DNA of 64,000 nt from Candidatus Didemnitutus sp. (GTDB lineage Bacteria > Verrucomicrobiota > Verrucomicrobiia > Opitutales > Opitutaceae), in NCBI GenBank assembly GCA_019634575.1, contig JAHCAY010000001.1:186001-250000 (forward strand), read 5' to 3'. The translations under genes were made by a program, and so were the position numbers. Under the pieces are notes generated by a model that did no database searches, was not told the origin of the DNA, and saw nothing but the letters and a program-made list of their open reading frames with translations. Within the stretch, counting starts at the first letter, position 1. The number at the start of each line of letters is the position of its first letter. Of this stretch, positions 38,570-46,291 are shown piece by piece.

Positions 38570-39156
38570 AGCCGGGTCGAAAGCTGGTCGCGCAACCGGA
38601 GGAGGCCGCGCCGGATGCGAGCCTTGACGGTGCCGAGCGGTTCACCGAGGTGCTCGGCGATCTGCTGTTGGGTGAGCCCGCGGAAGAAGGCGAGTTCGAT
38701 GGCGTCTTTCTGTTCCGAGGGGAGCGCGGTGAGCGCGGCGCGGACGGCGCTGGCTTTTTCCCGAAGCCAAAGGCTGTCGCTGGAATCGAGATCGTTGTCG
38801 CCGGAGGGCAGGATTTCGGCGGCGGATTCCTGGACGATCTCGGCGCGGCGGGTGCGCATGCGGATGCGGTCGAGCGCGCGATTCCGCGTCAGAGTGGCGG
38901 CCCAGGAAAAGTAGCTGCCGCGCGACGGCTCGTAGTCCACAGCCTTGTTCCAGAGCTGGAGGAAAACGTCCTGAATGATGTCCTGCGCCTCGGCGGTGTC
39001 GTTGGTGATGCGGAGCGCGAGGGAGTAGAGCGGCTTGGCGAGGAGGTCGTAGAGGCGCGCCAGTGCCTCCTTGTCGCCGCGGGCGAGCGCGGCGGCGAGC
39101 CGGCGGTGCTCTTCGGCCGGGTCGGGCGTCGATGGGTTGGCTGCGACTGGGGTCAT
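38566..39156 (-). CDS. ECF RNA polymerase sigma factor (SigK-like)
   Basis: A 196-residue extracytoplasmic-function sigma factor. Region 2 is LYSLALRITNDTAEAQDIIQDVFLQLW with the DAED-like core; region 4 carries ALTALPSEQKDAIELAFFRGLTQQQIAEHL followed by the recognition helix GTVKARIRRGLLRLRD. The ATG at 39156 gives a compact N-terminus; an upstream ATG at 39228 is possible. It is followed by its cognate anti-sigma gene. The regulon is not deducible, although the exosortase locus lies just upstream on the same strand. Confidence 0.9.
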   Translation of the reverse strand: MTPVAANPSTPDPAEEHRRLAAALARGDKEALARLYDLLAKPLYSLALRITNDTAEAQDIIQDVFLQLWNKAVDYEPSRGSYFSWAATLTRNRALDRIRMRTRRAEIVQESAAEILPSGDNDLDSSDSLWLREKASAVRAALTALPSEQKDAIELAFFRGLTQQQIAEHLGEPLGTVKARIRRGLLRLRDQLSTRL

Positions 39157-39310
39157 GCGCGGGCGCACCGGCTCTGCGCGGCTGAGCCAGCCGGCGGAGG
39201 GAAACGGTGAGACGATGGCCGTGAGCATTTCATCGGAATACGCGTGGAGCGGTCGGGAGGATGCAGGGTTTCGGCGGGCGAACGGCTTGGCAACATGGTT
39301 CTGCCCGGAC

Positions 39311-39403
39311 TCAGAGCACGAGCAGGCCAATCACGCCCAAGGCGAGCAGGGCGGCGACGCAGGCGAGGATTTTGCGTTCCTGTCGGGTAGTGGAGAAGAT
39401 CAT
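39311..39403 (-). CDS. 30-residue membrane peptide coupled to the exosortase
   Basis: A microORF whose ATG (39401-39403) overlaps the exosortase stop in an ATGA (39400-39403). The product begins MIFSTTRQERKILA, continues as one hydrophobic helix (about 17 residues of Ala/Leu/Val/Ile) and stops. A TRQER-type charged turn before a helix suggests an N-in single-pass peptide. I know no family for it. Its coupling implies it is made with, and may bind, the exosortase. It is below normal gene-call size. Confidence 0.5.
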   Translation of the reverse strand: MIFSTTRQERKILACVAALLALGVIGLLVL

Positions 39404-41016
39404 GGGGTGAGTCCGATGGTCGCGAGGCGGCGGAAGATTTCCTGCACGAGCGGCTCCTGCGCGAGGTTTTCCCACGGCTGGTTGCTCGAGAAGCGGATGA
39501 AATACTGGCTGCCTTCGCGACGGAAGCCGTAGCGCCAGGCGATTTCGAACAAGGCGGGGACGGAATACGGATCGCGGTAGTTGATCGGGCGGTCGTTGTA
39601 GACGTGCCAGAACCACACGTGCTGCGGCAATGTGCCTTTGGTGAAAAAGCGGTGCTCGGCGGTGGGCAGCACGCGATCACCGACGGTGAGGCGCTCTTGC
39701 GGCGAGGCGACCGGGCCGACGTTCCAGCCGCCGCCGGGCCAACACGCGTCGGGCGTGTGGGAGGCGACGACGCTCACGGAGGCTTCGCCGGGCCGCCAGT
39801 GGGCGATGTAGAGCGTCACTTGGACGACACCGTGCGGGCCGCGTCGGAGATAGGTCCGCTCGGCGAGATCACGGGTGCGCAGGATGTCGGAGAATTGGTA
39901 GAGATCGTCCGAGTTGCGCACTTCCCAGCCAGTGGCGGATTCCGGGATCAGCGACGCGGCGGAGGTCAGCGTCGACGCGGACGGCGCGGGCGCGGGGCGA
40001 TTGAACGACGCGAAAAAAATTCCGAGGGCGACCGCGAGTGCGCTAGCACCCGCGAGCAGCGCGAACGGTGTGCGCGGGGTCGAGGTGAAATCGCGGACGT
40101 CGCCGACGGGCGCGGCTGGCGATGGCGGCGCACTCATCAATGCCGCGAAGCCGGCGAGCGCGAGCGAGGTGAGTGCGAGGATCGCGTAGCCGGTCGCGTC
40201 GTGCCAGAAACCCGCGATGTCGACGCCGTTGTTCGCCAGCAGAGTCAGAGTGAGCGAGCGGATGAAGTTCATCACGATCGCAAGCACAGGAGCCGACAGG
40301 ATCAGGAACAGTCGCCGTCCGAAACCGCGCACGAGCCAGGCGGCGAAGAAGAAACCCGCGTAAAGGCAGGAGATCAGCGACCGGATGCCGCTGCAGGCTT
40401 CCTCCACGCCCACGCTCGTCGAGGCGAGTTCGATGACGTTGCCCATTTGCCGCGCGGGGATGCCGAGGATGTGCAGGGCGTCGAGCACACCGGTGGTGAC
40501 GCCGTGTTGCAGCGTCATCGTCACCCGCCGATAGGTGCCGTCGGGAATCGGCGAGGCCAGCACCCAGAGCACGAGGGCGGTGAAAATGACCCAGTTGAAC
40601 GGCAGCACGCGCACGCGTGCGTCGGCCAGCACGACCCAGGCGCCCAGCCACGCGGCGACGAGTGCGAGGGCGAGCACGCAATTCACCAATGCATGTCCCC
40701 AGCCGACCGTGGCCGCGAGCAGCCCGGCGGCCCCGAACAGGACGAGCGCGACCAGCGTCAGGCCGGCGGCGGCGGCGGCGAACCAGCGCGAGCGCGGGAG
40801 CCAGCGTTGCGTGCCGCGGCGCGCGCCTTCCCAGATCAGCAGCGCGAAGACGACAGGGGCGAACAGCCCATGCGAGAGGTCGGGGTTTCGCCGCCACTCG
40901 TCGCCGACCATCGCGATGAACGCCGCCGTGAATGCCACGAGCGGCACGGTCACCCATCCGACCGGAGACGAAAACCAGTCGCGAAGGGAGCGTGAGGGGG
41001 CGGGCGCAGCGGGCAT
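39400..41016 (-). CDS. Exosortase fused to an EpsI-like C-terminal domain
   Basis: A 538-residue inner-membrane transpeptidase-like enzyme. About eight transmembrane helices fill residues 20-310. The exosortase active-site residues are present: Cys208 in VEEACSGIRSL, Arg253 in MNFIRSLTL and His272 in FWHDATGY. Residues about 330-538 form an EpsI/XrtA-associated domain (ending in HTPDACWPGGGW and YFIRFSS) on the periplasmic side, found in many exosortases linked to exopolysaccharide loci. Exosortases cleave and anchor proteins carrying C-terminal sorting signals such as PEP-CTERM. ATG 41016 (MPAAPAPS) is used. Confidence 0.92.
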   Translation of the reverse strand: MPAAPAPSRSLRDWFSSPVGWVTVPLVAFTAAFIAMVGDEWRRNPDLSHGLFAPVVFALLIWEGARRGTQRWLPRSRWFAAAAAGLTLVALVLFGAAGLLAATVGWGHALVNCVLALALVAAWLGAWVVLADARVRVLPFNWVIFTALVLWVLASPIPDGTYRRVTMTLQHGVTTGVLDALHILGIPARQMGNVIELASTSVGVEEACSGIRSLISCLYAGFFFAAWLVRGFGRRLFLILSAPVLAIVMNFIRSLTLTLLANNGVDIAGFWHDATGYAILALTSLALAGFAALMSAPPSPAAPVGDVRDFTSTPRTPFALLAGASALAVALGIFFASFNRPAPAPSASTLTSAASLIPESATGWEVRNSDDLYQFSDILRTRDLAERTYLRRGPHGVVQVTLYIAHWRPGEASVSVVASHTPDACWPGGGWNVGPVASPQERLTVGDRVLPTAEHRFFTKGTLPQHVWFWHVYNDRPINYRDPYSVPALFEIAWRYGFRREGSQYFIRFSSNQPWENLAQEPLVQEIFRRLATIGLTP

Positions 41017-41157
41017 CGTTGCGCTGCGGAAACTAGTTTGGCTCACGGCACGGGCAAGGCGCATTCTCCCCGTGTGCAGGTGGAAACGGGCGCACCTTCT
41101 TCCACCGCCCCGAGTTTTGACGACGCGGCGAAGTTGGCTTTGGTAAGCGCGAATCCC

Positions 41158-41766
41158 ATGAACCGCATCACGTCACTCCTCAGTCTCGCGGCCGCGCTTT
41201 CCGCCGCCGCCATCGCCCATGCCTCGCTCGAGGTGGGCCAGTCAGCGCCCGATTTCACCCTCACCGATTTGAACGGGCAGCCGCATTCGTTGTCCTCGTT
41301 CAAAGGCAAGACGGTCGTGCTCGAATGGGTGAACCCCGATTGTCCGTTCGTCCGCAAACACTACAACAAATCGACGAACATGCAGAACACGCAGAAGGCC
41401 GCCGCGGCCGACGGTGTCGTGTGGCTGCAGATCAACTCCGCGGCGCCGGGCAACGAGGGCGACTATGATGTGACCAAGGCGAAGGCGTGGCAGAGCGGCG
41501 TCGGCGCGGTCGCGACCGCCTACTTCCGCGACCAGGACGGCAAGGTCGGTCATCTCTACGACGCGCGCACGACGCCGCACCTGTTCATCATCACTCCGGA
41601 CGGCACGCTCGCTTACCAAGGCGGCATCGATAGCATTCGCTCCGCGAATCCCGATGACATCGCCAAGGCGACCAACTACGTGACGACCGCGCTCACCGAA
41701 TTGAAGAGCGGCAAGCCGGTCACGCACGCTTCGACCGCGCCCTACGGTTGCTCCGTGAAATACTGA
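41158..41766 (+). CDS. Exported redoxin (AhpC/TSA-like thioredoxin-fold protein)
   Basis: A 202-residue secreted protein with a signal peptide (MNRITSLLSLAAALSAAAIAHA). The thioredoxin-fold core has VGQSAPDFTLTDLNGQPHSL and the peroxidatic-type motif NPDCPFVRKHY with a single Cys; a second Cys is near the end (APYGCSVKY), which may be the resolving residue. RTTPHLFIITPDG carries the cis-Pro. It lies divergent from the exosortase gene and is closed by a strong terminator. Role: periplasmic peroxide or thiol control, by family. Confidence 0.88.
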   Translation: MNRITSLLSLAAALSAAAIAHASLEVGQSAPDFTLTDLNGQPHSLSSFKGKTVVLEWVNPDCPFVRKHYNKSTNMQNTQKAAAADGVVWLQINSAAPGNEGDYDVTKAKAWQSGVGAVATAYFRDQDGKVGHLYDARTTPHLFIITPDGTLAYQGGIDSIRSANPDDIAKATNYVTTALTELKSGKPVTHASTAPYGCSVKY

Positions 41767-41791
41767 AAGCGGCCGCCCCATTACCGCGCGA

Positions 41792-41820
41792 AGCCGGAGC
41801 GATCGCTCCGGCTTTTTGTT
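41792..41820 (+). terminator. Rho-independent terminator of the redoxin gene
   Basis: Perfect palindromic stem agccggagc/gctccggct (41792-41813, loop gatc) followed by ttttgtt on the plus strand. Confidence 0.9.
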
Positions 41821-41830
41821 GGGCACAGGC

Positions 41831-42682
41831 TCAGACCTTTACGGCGAACAGCTCTGGATCGAGCTGCCCCTCGCCGACACGAATCACCGGCCCCGTCATC
41901 CTGATCGAAAACTCATCCCCGATCTCGATGCGAATTTGGCCGCCGGGCATGTGCACGGTGACATCGCGATCGACGAAACCCAAGCGATGTGCCGCCGCAG
42001 CGGCCGCGCTCGAACTGCTGCCGGAGGCGAGAGTGTAACCGGCGCCGCGCTCCCAGATTTCGATCTGAATGTTGGCTCGATCGATGATCTTGAGGAACTG
42101 CACGTTGGTGCGCTTCGGAAAATTGGCATGGATCTCGATCACCGGTCCATAGCGGCGGGCGAGGGACTCGGAAATCTCGTCCAGCGGTATCACGCAGTGC
42201 GGGTTGCCGATTGTCGCTGCGGTGAATGTGAACTCCCGGTCCTGGATCGCCATTTTTTCGTTCACGACCTCCCGCTGCGGTCCGGCGACAGGAATGCGCT
42301 CGCTGGAGAACGAAACTCTCCCCATCGCGATCGTGATCGATTTGCCGCCGTCGCGCACGACCGCCTCCACGACACCGCCAGCAGTCTCGATGGTGAAAGG
42401 GATGTCGCCGACCTTCTTCTGATCGAACAGATAGCGGGCGAAGATGCGGAGCCCGTTGCCGGATTTTTCGGCCTCAGAGCCGTCGGGGTTGAAGATGCGC
42501 AGACCGAACGACGCGCGGGCGGTGCGGATCGGACCCCAGAGAATTCCGTCTGAGCCGGCGCCGTAGTTGCGGTGGCAGATGGTGCGAATCTGCTCGGAGC
42601 TCGGTGCGGTCCAGCGCGGGTGATCGGCTGGATTCATGACGAGGTAGTCGTTGCCCAAGGCGTGATATTTGTGGAAGCGCAT
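41831..42682 (-). CDS. dapF: Diaminopimelate epimerase homologue with both catalytic Cys replaced by Ser
   Basis: A 283-residue DapF-fold protein. N-terminus MRFHKYHALGNDYLV, the NPDGSEAEKSGNGLR block and ERGAGYTLASGSSSS block are unmistakable. In DapF the two general acid/base cysteines sit in AxxCGNGxR and AcGTGA; here both are Ser (Ser74, codon 42461-42463; Ser220, codon 42023-42025), while GNG-R, the Glu-Arg and Asn substrate contacts remain. The epimerase reaction LL- to meso-DAP would therefore be impaired in the classical mechanism. It may be a paralogue with another activity, or a serine-based variant. If no second dapF exists in the genome, a serine mechanism would have to be considered. 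ATG 42682 matches the family N-terminus. Confidence 0.88.
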   Translation of the reverse strand: MRFHKYHALGNDYLVMNPADHPRWTAPSSEQIRTICHRNYGAGSDGILWGPIRTARASFGLRIFNPDGSEAEKSGNGLRIFARYLFDQKKVGDIPFTIETAGGVVEAVVRDGGKSITIAMGRVSFSSERIPVAGPQREVVNEKMAIQDREFTFTAATIGNPHCVIPLDEISESLARRYGPVIEIHANFPKRTNVQFLKIIDRANIQIEIWERGAGYTLASGSSSSAAAAAAHRLGFVDRDVTVHMPGGQIRIEIGDEFSIRMTGPVIRVGEGQLDPELFAVKV

Positions 42683-42756
42683 CCGAGGGGAAGGGGTATC
42701 GCCCGGACCGGACGGAGGGCAACGCCGCAATGCGGCACATTAGCTGGGGAGGATGC

Positions 42757-43113
42757 TCAGTGGGTCGCGCGGAAATAAAGATACCACGCGAGAACCGCCG
42801 CGCCGAGGATCAGGAGCAACAGCGAGAACGCCAGGATGCAGCCGCGCTTGGCTTCCTGCGCGGAGTCAGCCGGGGCGTTTTTTTGCTCGGCGATGAAGGG
42901 GGCGAGCTCCGCCGCGGCCGGTTGTGCCTCGAGCGCGGGTGATGCGACGGGCGCGCGGACAGAGTGGGAGTGACGATCCGGCTGATCGGTCGTCGATGGC
43001 ATGCCCGGCGCGGGAGGCGTTCGCGTCGCGGCCGCAATCTCGGCATCGATCCACGCGAGATGTTGCTGGAGCAGTGCGCGCTGGTGGCGGAGTTCTTCGA
43101 GCCGGTCGGACAC
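42757..43113 (-). CDS. Small membrane protein with N-terminal coiled coil, unknown function
   Basis: About 118 residues. N-terminal helix DRLEELRHQRALLQQHLAWIDAEIAAA predicts a short coiled coil, then a Pro/Ala-rich linker, and one C-terminal transmembrane helix (CILAFSLLLLILGAAVLAWYLYF). The frame extends to an ATG at 43158, but that lies inside the rpmA terminator, so GTG 43113 (VSDRLEEL) is the more likely start. I recognise no family. Confidence 0.6.
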   Translation of the reverse strand: MSDRLEELRHQRALLQQHLAWIDAEIAAATRTPPAPGMPSTTDQPDRHSHSVRAPVASPALEAQPAAAELAPFIAEQKNAPADSAQEAKRGCILAFSLLLLILGAAVLAWYLYFRATH

Positions 43114-43155
43114 GGCGGGAAGGTGGAAGAGGGGTGGCGAGGCGGCAAGCCCGGC

Positions 43156-43186
43156 CAAACAAAAGGCGCACCCTCGGGTGCGCCTT
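43156..43186 (-). terminator. Rho-independent terminator of the rplU-rpmA operon
   Basis: Stem aaggcgcacc and ggtgcgcctt (43163-43186) followed on the minus strand by TTGTTT, 24 nt after the rpmA stop. Confidence 0.88.
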
Positions 43187-43209
43187 GAAAGTCAATTAGC
43201 GAAGTCGGC

Positions 43210-43449
43210 TTAGACGACGTTCACCTTGCGGTGAGCCTTGTCGAACTGGACGGTGCCGTCGCGGAGCGCGAACAGCGTCCAATCGCGGCCGGTGCCGACG
43301 CCGTCGCCGGCGTGGTGCTTGGAGCCGCGCTGACGGACGATGATGCCGCCGGCGAGGATCTTCTGGCCGCCGAAGACCTTCACACCAAGACGCTTGGAGT
43401 GGCTGTCGCGGCCGTTGCTGGATGTTCCCTGACCTTTCTTGTGAGCCAT
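43210..43449 (-). CDS. rpmA: 50S ribosomal protein L27
   Basis: A 79-residue ribosomal protein at the peptidyl-transferase entrance. [24 protein letters not shown] and the GGxIIVRQRG motif are textbook. There is no Firmicutes-type cleavable N-terminal extension, so Prp processing is not expected. It follows rplU by 12 nt as usual. Confidence 0.98.
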   Translation of the reverse strand: MAHKKGQGTSSNGRDSHSKRLGVKVFGGQKILAGGIIVRQRGSKHHAGDGVGTGRDWTLFALRDGTVQFDKAHRKVNVV

Positions 43450-43461
43450 GGCAGTAGTTCC

Positions 43462-43776
43462 TTAGGCGCTGATGGATTCGATTTTGATGACGGAAAGCTC
43501 TTGGCGATGGCCACGCTTCTTTTCGTAGCCCTTGCGCTTCTTCTTCTTGAAGACGACGACCTTTTTGCCGCGCTTGTTCTCAAGGACCTTGGCCTTGACG
43601 GACGCGCCCGAGAGGAACGGCGTGCCGACCTTGAAGTTTTCACCTTCGCCAGCGGCGAGGACCTCGGTGATTTCCACCGTGGAGCCGGCTTCGGTCTTCG
43701 GGTAGCGGTTCACGATGAGGATGTCGCCTTCGCTCACGGAGAACTGTTTGCCCTGTGTCTTGATAGTGGCTTTCAT
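43462..43776 (-). CDS. rplU: 50S ribosomal protein L21
   Basis: A 104-residue 23S rRNA-binding protein, always next to L27. The [13 protein letters not shown] start, [44 protein letters not shown] basic block and closing VIKIESISA are standard. ATG 43776 (MKATIKTQ) is chosen over the upstream ATG because it begins the L21 domain. Confidence 0.97.
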   Translation of the reverse strand: MKATIKTQGKQFSVSEGDILIVNRYPKTEAGSTVEITEVLAAGEGENFKVGTPFLSGASVKAKVLENKRGKKVVVFKKKKRKGYEKKRGHRQELSVIKIESISA

Positions 43777-43791
43777 AAATTCAAAGGGCCG

Positions 43792-43821
43792 AAATAAGGG
43801 GAGCGCCCGGAGGGTGTGCAA
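43792..43821 (-). promoter_or_regulatory. Possible sigma70 promoter for rplU-rpmA
   Basis: On the minus strand TTGCAC (43821-43816) and TTATTT (43797-43792) are separated by 18 nt, about 20 nt before the rplU ATG. The match to TTGACA/TATAAT is moderate, and the leader would be very short. Confidence 0.3.
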
Positions 43822-43918
43822 GGATTTATTTTCAGTTCGCGATTTCCCGAGTGAAATTGGGCTTCGCGCTGACGAGGCGCAGCTTGCGGAAGGGCTCGAG
43901 GCGCGTCAAATCACGAAG

Positions 43919-44473
43919 ATGGCGCGCGTGATTTCCCCCGAAAAATGGCAGGGCCGAGGGACCGTGGGCTTGGCGCGCGCCCTCCTCGGCAAGGTGCTCG
44001 TGCGAACAACCGCTGCGGGGCGCGAAGAACGGGTAATCGTTGAGACGGAGGCTTATGTGGGAGAGCGCGATCTCGCGTGCCACGCCAGCAAGGGCCGCAC
44101 GCCACGGACGCAGGTGATGTTCGGCTCCGGCGGCGTCTGGTATGTTTACCTGTGCTACGGGATTCACGAGATGCTGAATCTCGTGACGGGTCCGGCAGGT
44201 TTTCCCGCGGCGATTCTCATTCGCGGCGTCTCGGGTGCGATCGGGCCGGGGCGCGTGACGAAACAACTTCGCATTGATCGCGCACTCAACGCCGCGCCGG
44301 CTGCGCCATCGAGCGGGCTGCATCTCGAGGATCACGGTATCGTGATTCCTCCGGGGAAAATCGTCCGAGGTCCGCGCGTGGGCATCGACTACGCGGGGCC
44401 GATCTGGGCCGCGAAGCCGTGGCGCTTTCGCCTCGCGCCGGAAGATATTCGCCGGCTGGTGCCGCGCGCTTGA
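43919..44473 (+). CDS. DNA-3-methyladenine glycosylase (AAG/MPG type)
   Basis: A 184-residue base-excision glycosylase of the human AAG fold. The catalytic Glu lies in RVIVETEAYVGERDLACHAS, the intercalation/DNA-binding region in RTPRTQVMFGSGGVWYVYLCYGIHEMLNLV, and GPGRVTKQLRID is the final conserved block. It excises 3-methyladenine, 7-methylguanine and hypoxanthine. It is divergent from rplU. Confidence 0.93.
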   Translation: MARVISPEKWQGRGTVGLARALLGKVLVRTTAAGREERVIVETEAYVGERDLACHASKGRTPRTQVMFGSGGVWYVYLCYGIHEMLNLVTGPAGFPAAILIRGVSGAIGPGRVTKQLRIDRALNAAPAAPSSGLHLEDHGIVIPPGKIVRGPRVGIDYAGPIWAAKPWRFRLAPEDIRRLVPRA

Positions 44474-44488
44474 TCGCAACGCCGCGCG

Positions 44489-45256
44489 CTATTTCGCGGC
44501 AGCCGCGTAGTCGGTCATCAGCAGCGAGGCGGTGCCGAACTTGAGCTTCAGCTGCATCTTCACGGGGAGGCGCGAGCCGTCCTGCGCGATCCACACTTTG
44601 ATTTCGCCGCCTTTTTTGAAGAGCCCTTTGGGATCCTTGTCCATGCGTGGCACGAGGACGAGGGTCTTGAATTTGCCGATCGGAGTGCGGACTTCTTCGT
44701 AATTTTCCGCGTAGATCGAGAGCGGGTAGAGGTCGCGGCCGAAGAACATGAGCACCTCGCGTTTCTCGCCGGGCTTCAGGTTCCAGTCGCGCGTCTGCAC
44801 CAACGCGCTGATGAGGTCGATCGGATCACCCGCGGGAATCGGCAGGTCGACGCTGCGCTCGGGGCGGCTGCGGTCGACGTGGTGCGCGATGCGTTTGTCG
44901 TAGTCGAAGTTGGTTTCGGAATCTGATTTTCGTTTCGGGTCCTCGCCGGTTTCGTGAATGGTCAATGCGCGTCCCGAAGCGACGTCGATGAGCACATGGG
45001 CGAGATTGTCGAATTCGTAGAGCCCGCGGACGATTCCACGCGAGGCGGTCTCGGTCGTCACGCGCATCAGAATGCGACCGTCGGGCGACCGCTCGGTCTT
45101 CGCCGAGATGGTGATGTCGCCGGCGTGCGGGAAGATGGCGAAACCGACCTTGTAGACGAAGCGCTCGCCGTCGGCCATGCCGGTGAATGGAGCGGCATTG
45201 AGTTTCACGAACGCGGAGAGGGCGAGGAGGAGCAGGAGGCGCAGGTGGCAGGGCAC
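44489..45256 (-). CDS. Exported DUF3108-domain protein
   Basis: A 255-residue periplasmic or outer-membrane-associated protein with a signal peptide (MPCHLRLLLLLALSAFVKLNA). The DUF3108 pattern is seen in GERFVYKVGFAIFPHAGDITI, LYEFDNLAHVLIDVASGRA, FDYDKR and KTLVLVPRMDKDPKGLFKKGGEIKVWIA. Function is unknown; the beta-rich lipocalin-like fold suggests ligand binding. It follows the convergent glycosylase gene at 16 nt. Confidence 0.8.
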   Translation of the reverse strand: MPCHLRLLLLLALSAFVKLNAAPFTGMADGERFVYKVGFAIFPHAGDITISAKTERSPDGRILMRVTTETASRGIVRGLYEFDNLAHVLIDVASGRALTIHETGEDPKRKSDSETNFDYDKRIAHHVDRSRPERSVDLPIPAGDPIDLISALVQTRDWNLKPGEKREVLMFFGRDLYPLSIYAENYEEVRTPIGKFKTLVLVPRMDKDPKGLFKKGGEIKVWIAQDGSRLPVKMQLKLKFGTASLLMTDYAAAAK

Positions 45257-45285
45257 GGGGCGAAGGTGAAAGTTGAGTCCGGTGG

Positions 45286-46260
45286 CTACAAGGAAAGTTC
45301 CAGCTGGTTGCCGCGCCCGAGCGCCCAGGCGTCGTGGCCGCGCTGCCGGAGGGTCGCCGCAAATTCGCGGGCGAAGCCGTGCACGGTATAGATCGTGCGC
45401 GGCTGCACGTGGTCGATGAATGCGAGGAGCTCCTTGAAATCGGAATGGTCCGAGAGCGGGAAAGCCGCGTCGCAGCCCATCTGGTAGCGCGTGCGGCTGT
45501 CGAGCGCCCAGCCGGTGACGGCGGCGGTGCGTCGCGGATGCACGTAGTCGAGGAGCTTGTCGCCGGCGGGAGCGATCACGACGTGTCCGCGGTGGCCTTG
45601 GGTGTCGAGCGTGCGGTGCGCGGGCATGGCAGCGCCGAGTTCGGCGTAGAGGCGCGCGAAGCGCGCGGCGCGCGGGTGGAGCGAGACCGGCAGGCCGGCG
45701 CTATCGAGCAGGCGCAGCAGTTCCTGCGATTTGCCGAGCGCGTAGGCGAACAGCACCGGCGTAATTTCTTCCGCGAGTGCGCGGCGGCAGAATTCGAGGA
45801 TGGCGGCCTCGGTTTGCTCGGTGGGCGGCATCACGTATCGCGGGAGGCCGAAGGTGCTTTCGGTGATCAGCACGTCGGCGCGGGGTGTGGCGCAGGTCTC
45901 GGCGGCGCGTCCGCCGCGGAGCTTAAAGTCGCCGGTGTAGAGGAGCGTGCCGTGCTCGGCATGTTCGAGCCGCACAAGAGCGGAGCCGAAAATGTGACCG
46001 GCGGGCAGGAGCGTCACCGTGCAGTCGAGCGTCAGCTGCTCCGTCTGACCGAACTCCAGCACATGGCACTCGCGGCGTCCGGGCAAACGTTCCTGCATGA
46101 ACCGCGCGGTTGGGCGCGTGCAAACGACCTCGCGATGACGCGCGATGTGGTCCGAGTGGCCGTGAGTGACGATCGCGCGCGGCGTCGATTTCTGAGCATC
46201 CAGCCACCAGCCGATCTGCGGCAGCCAGATTCCGTGATCGAAGCGCACGTCCCAAGGCAT
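45286..46260 (-). CDS. Metallo-beta-lactamase-fold, ligase-associated-type DNA/RNA exonuclease
   Basis: A 324-residue MBL/beta-CASP-like nuclease. The first zinc motif is THGHSDH (HxHxDH), then LPAGHIFGSALVRLE and YTGDFK with the bridging Asp, and SDHSDFKEL with YTVHG for the C-terminal histidines. These correspond to the exonuclease often encoded with ATP-dependent DNA ligase and Lhr helicase in LigD-like repair clusters; no such genes are within this window, so the specific role is inferred from family only. Confidence 0.87.
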   Translation of the reverse strand: MPWDVRFDHGIWLPQIGWWLDAQKSTPRAIVTHGHSDHIARHREVVCTRPTARFMQERLPGRRECHVLEFGQTEQLTLDCTVTLLPAGHIFGSALVRLEHAEHGTLLYTGDFKLRGGRAAETCATPRADVLITESTFGLPRYVMPPTEQTEAAILEFCRRALAEEITPVLFAYALGKSQELLRLLDSAGLPVSLHPRAARFARLYAELGAAMPAHRTLDTQGHRGHVVIAPAGDKLLDYVHPRRTAAVTGWALDSRTRYQMGCDAAFPLSDHSDFKELLAFIDHVQPRTIYTVHGFAREFAATLRQRGHDAWALGRGNQLELSL

Positions 46261-46291
46261 GGGCGGAACGTCAGGTGGCTTGGAGCGAGCG

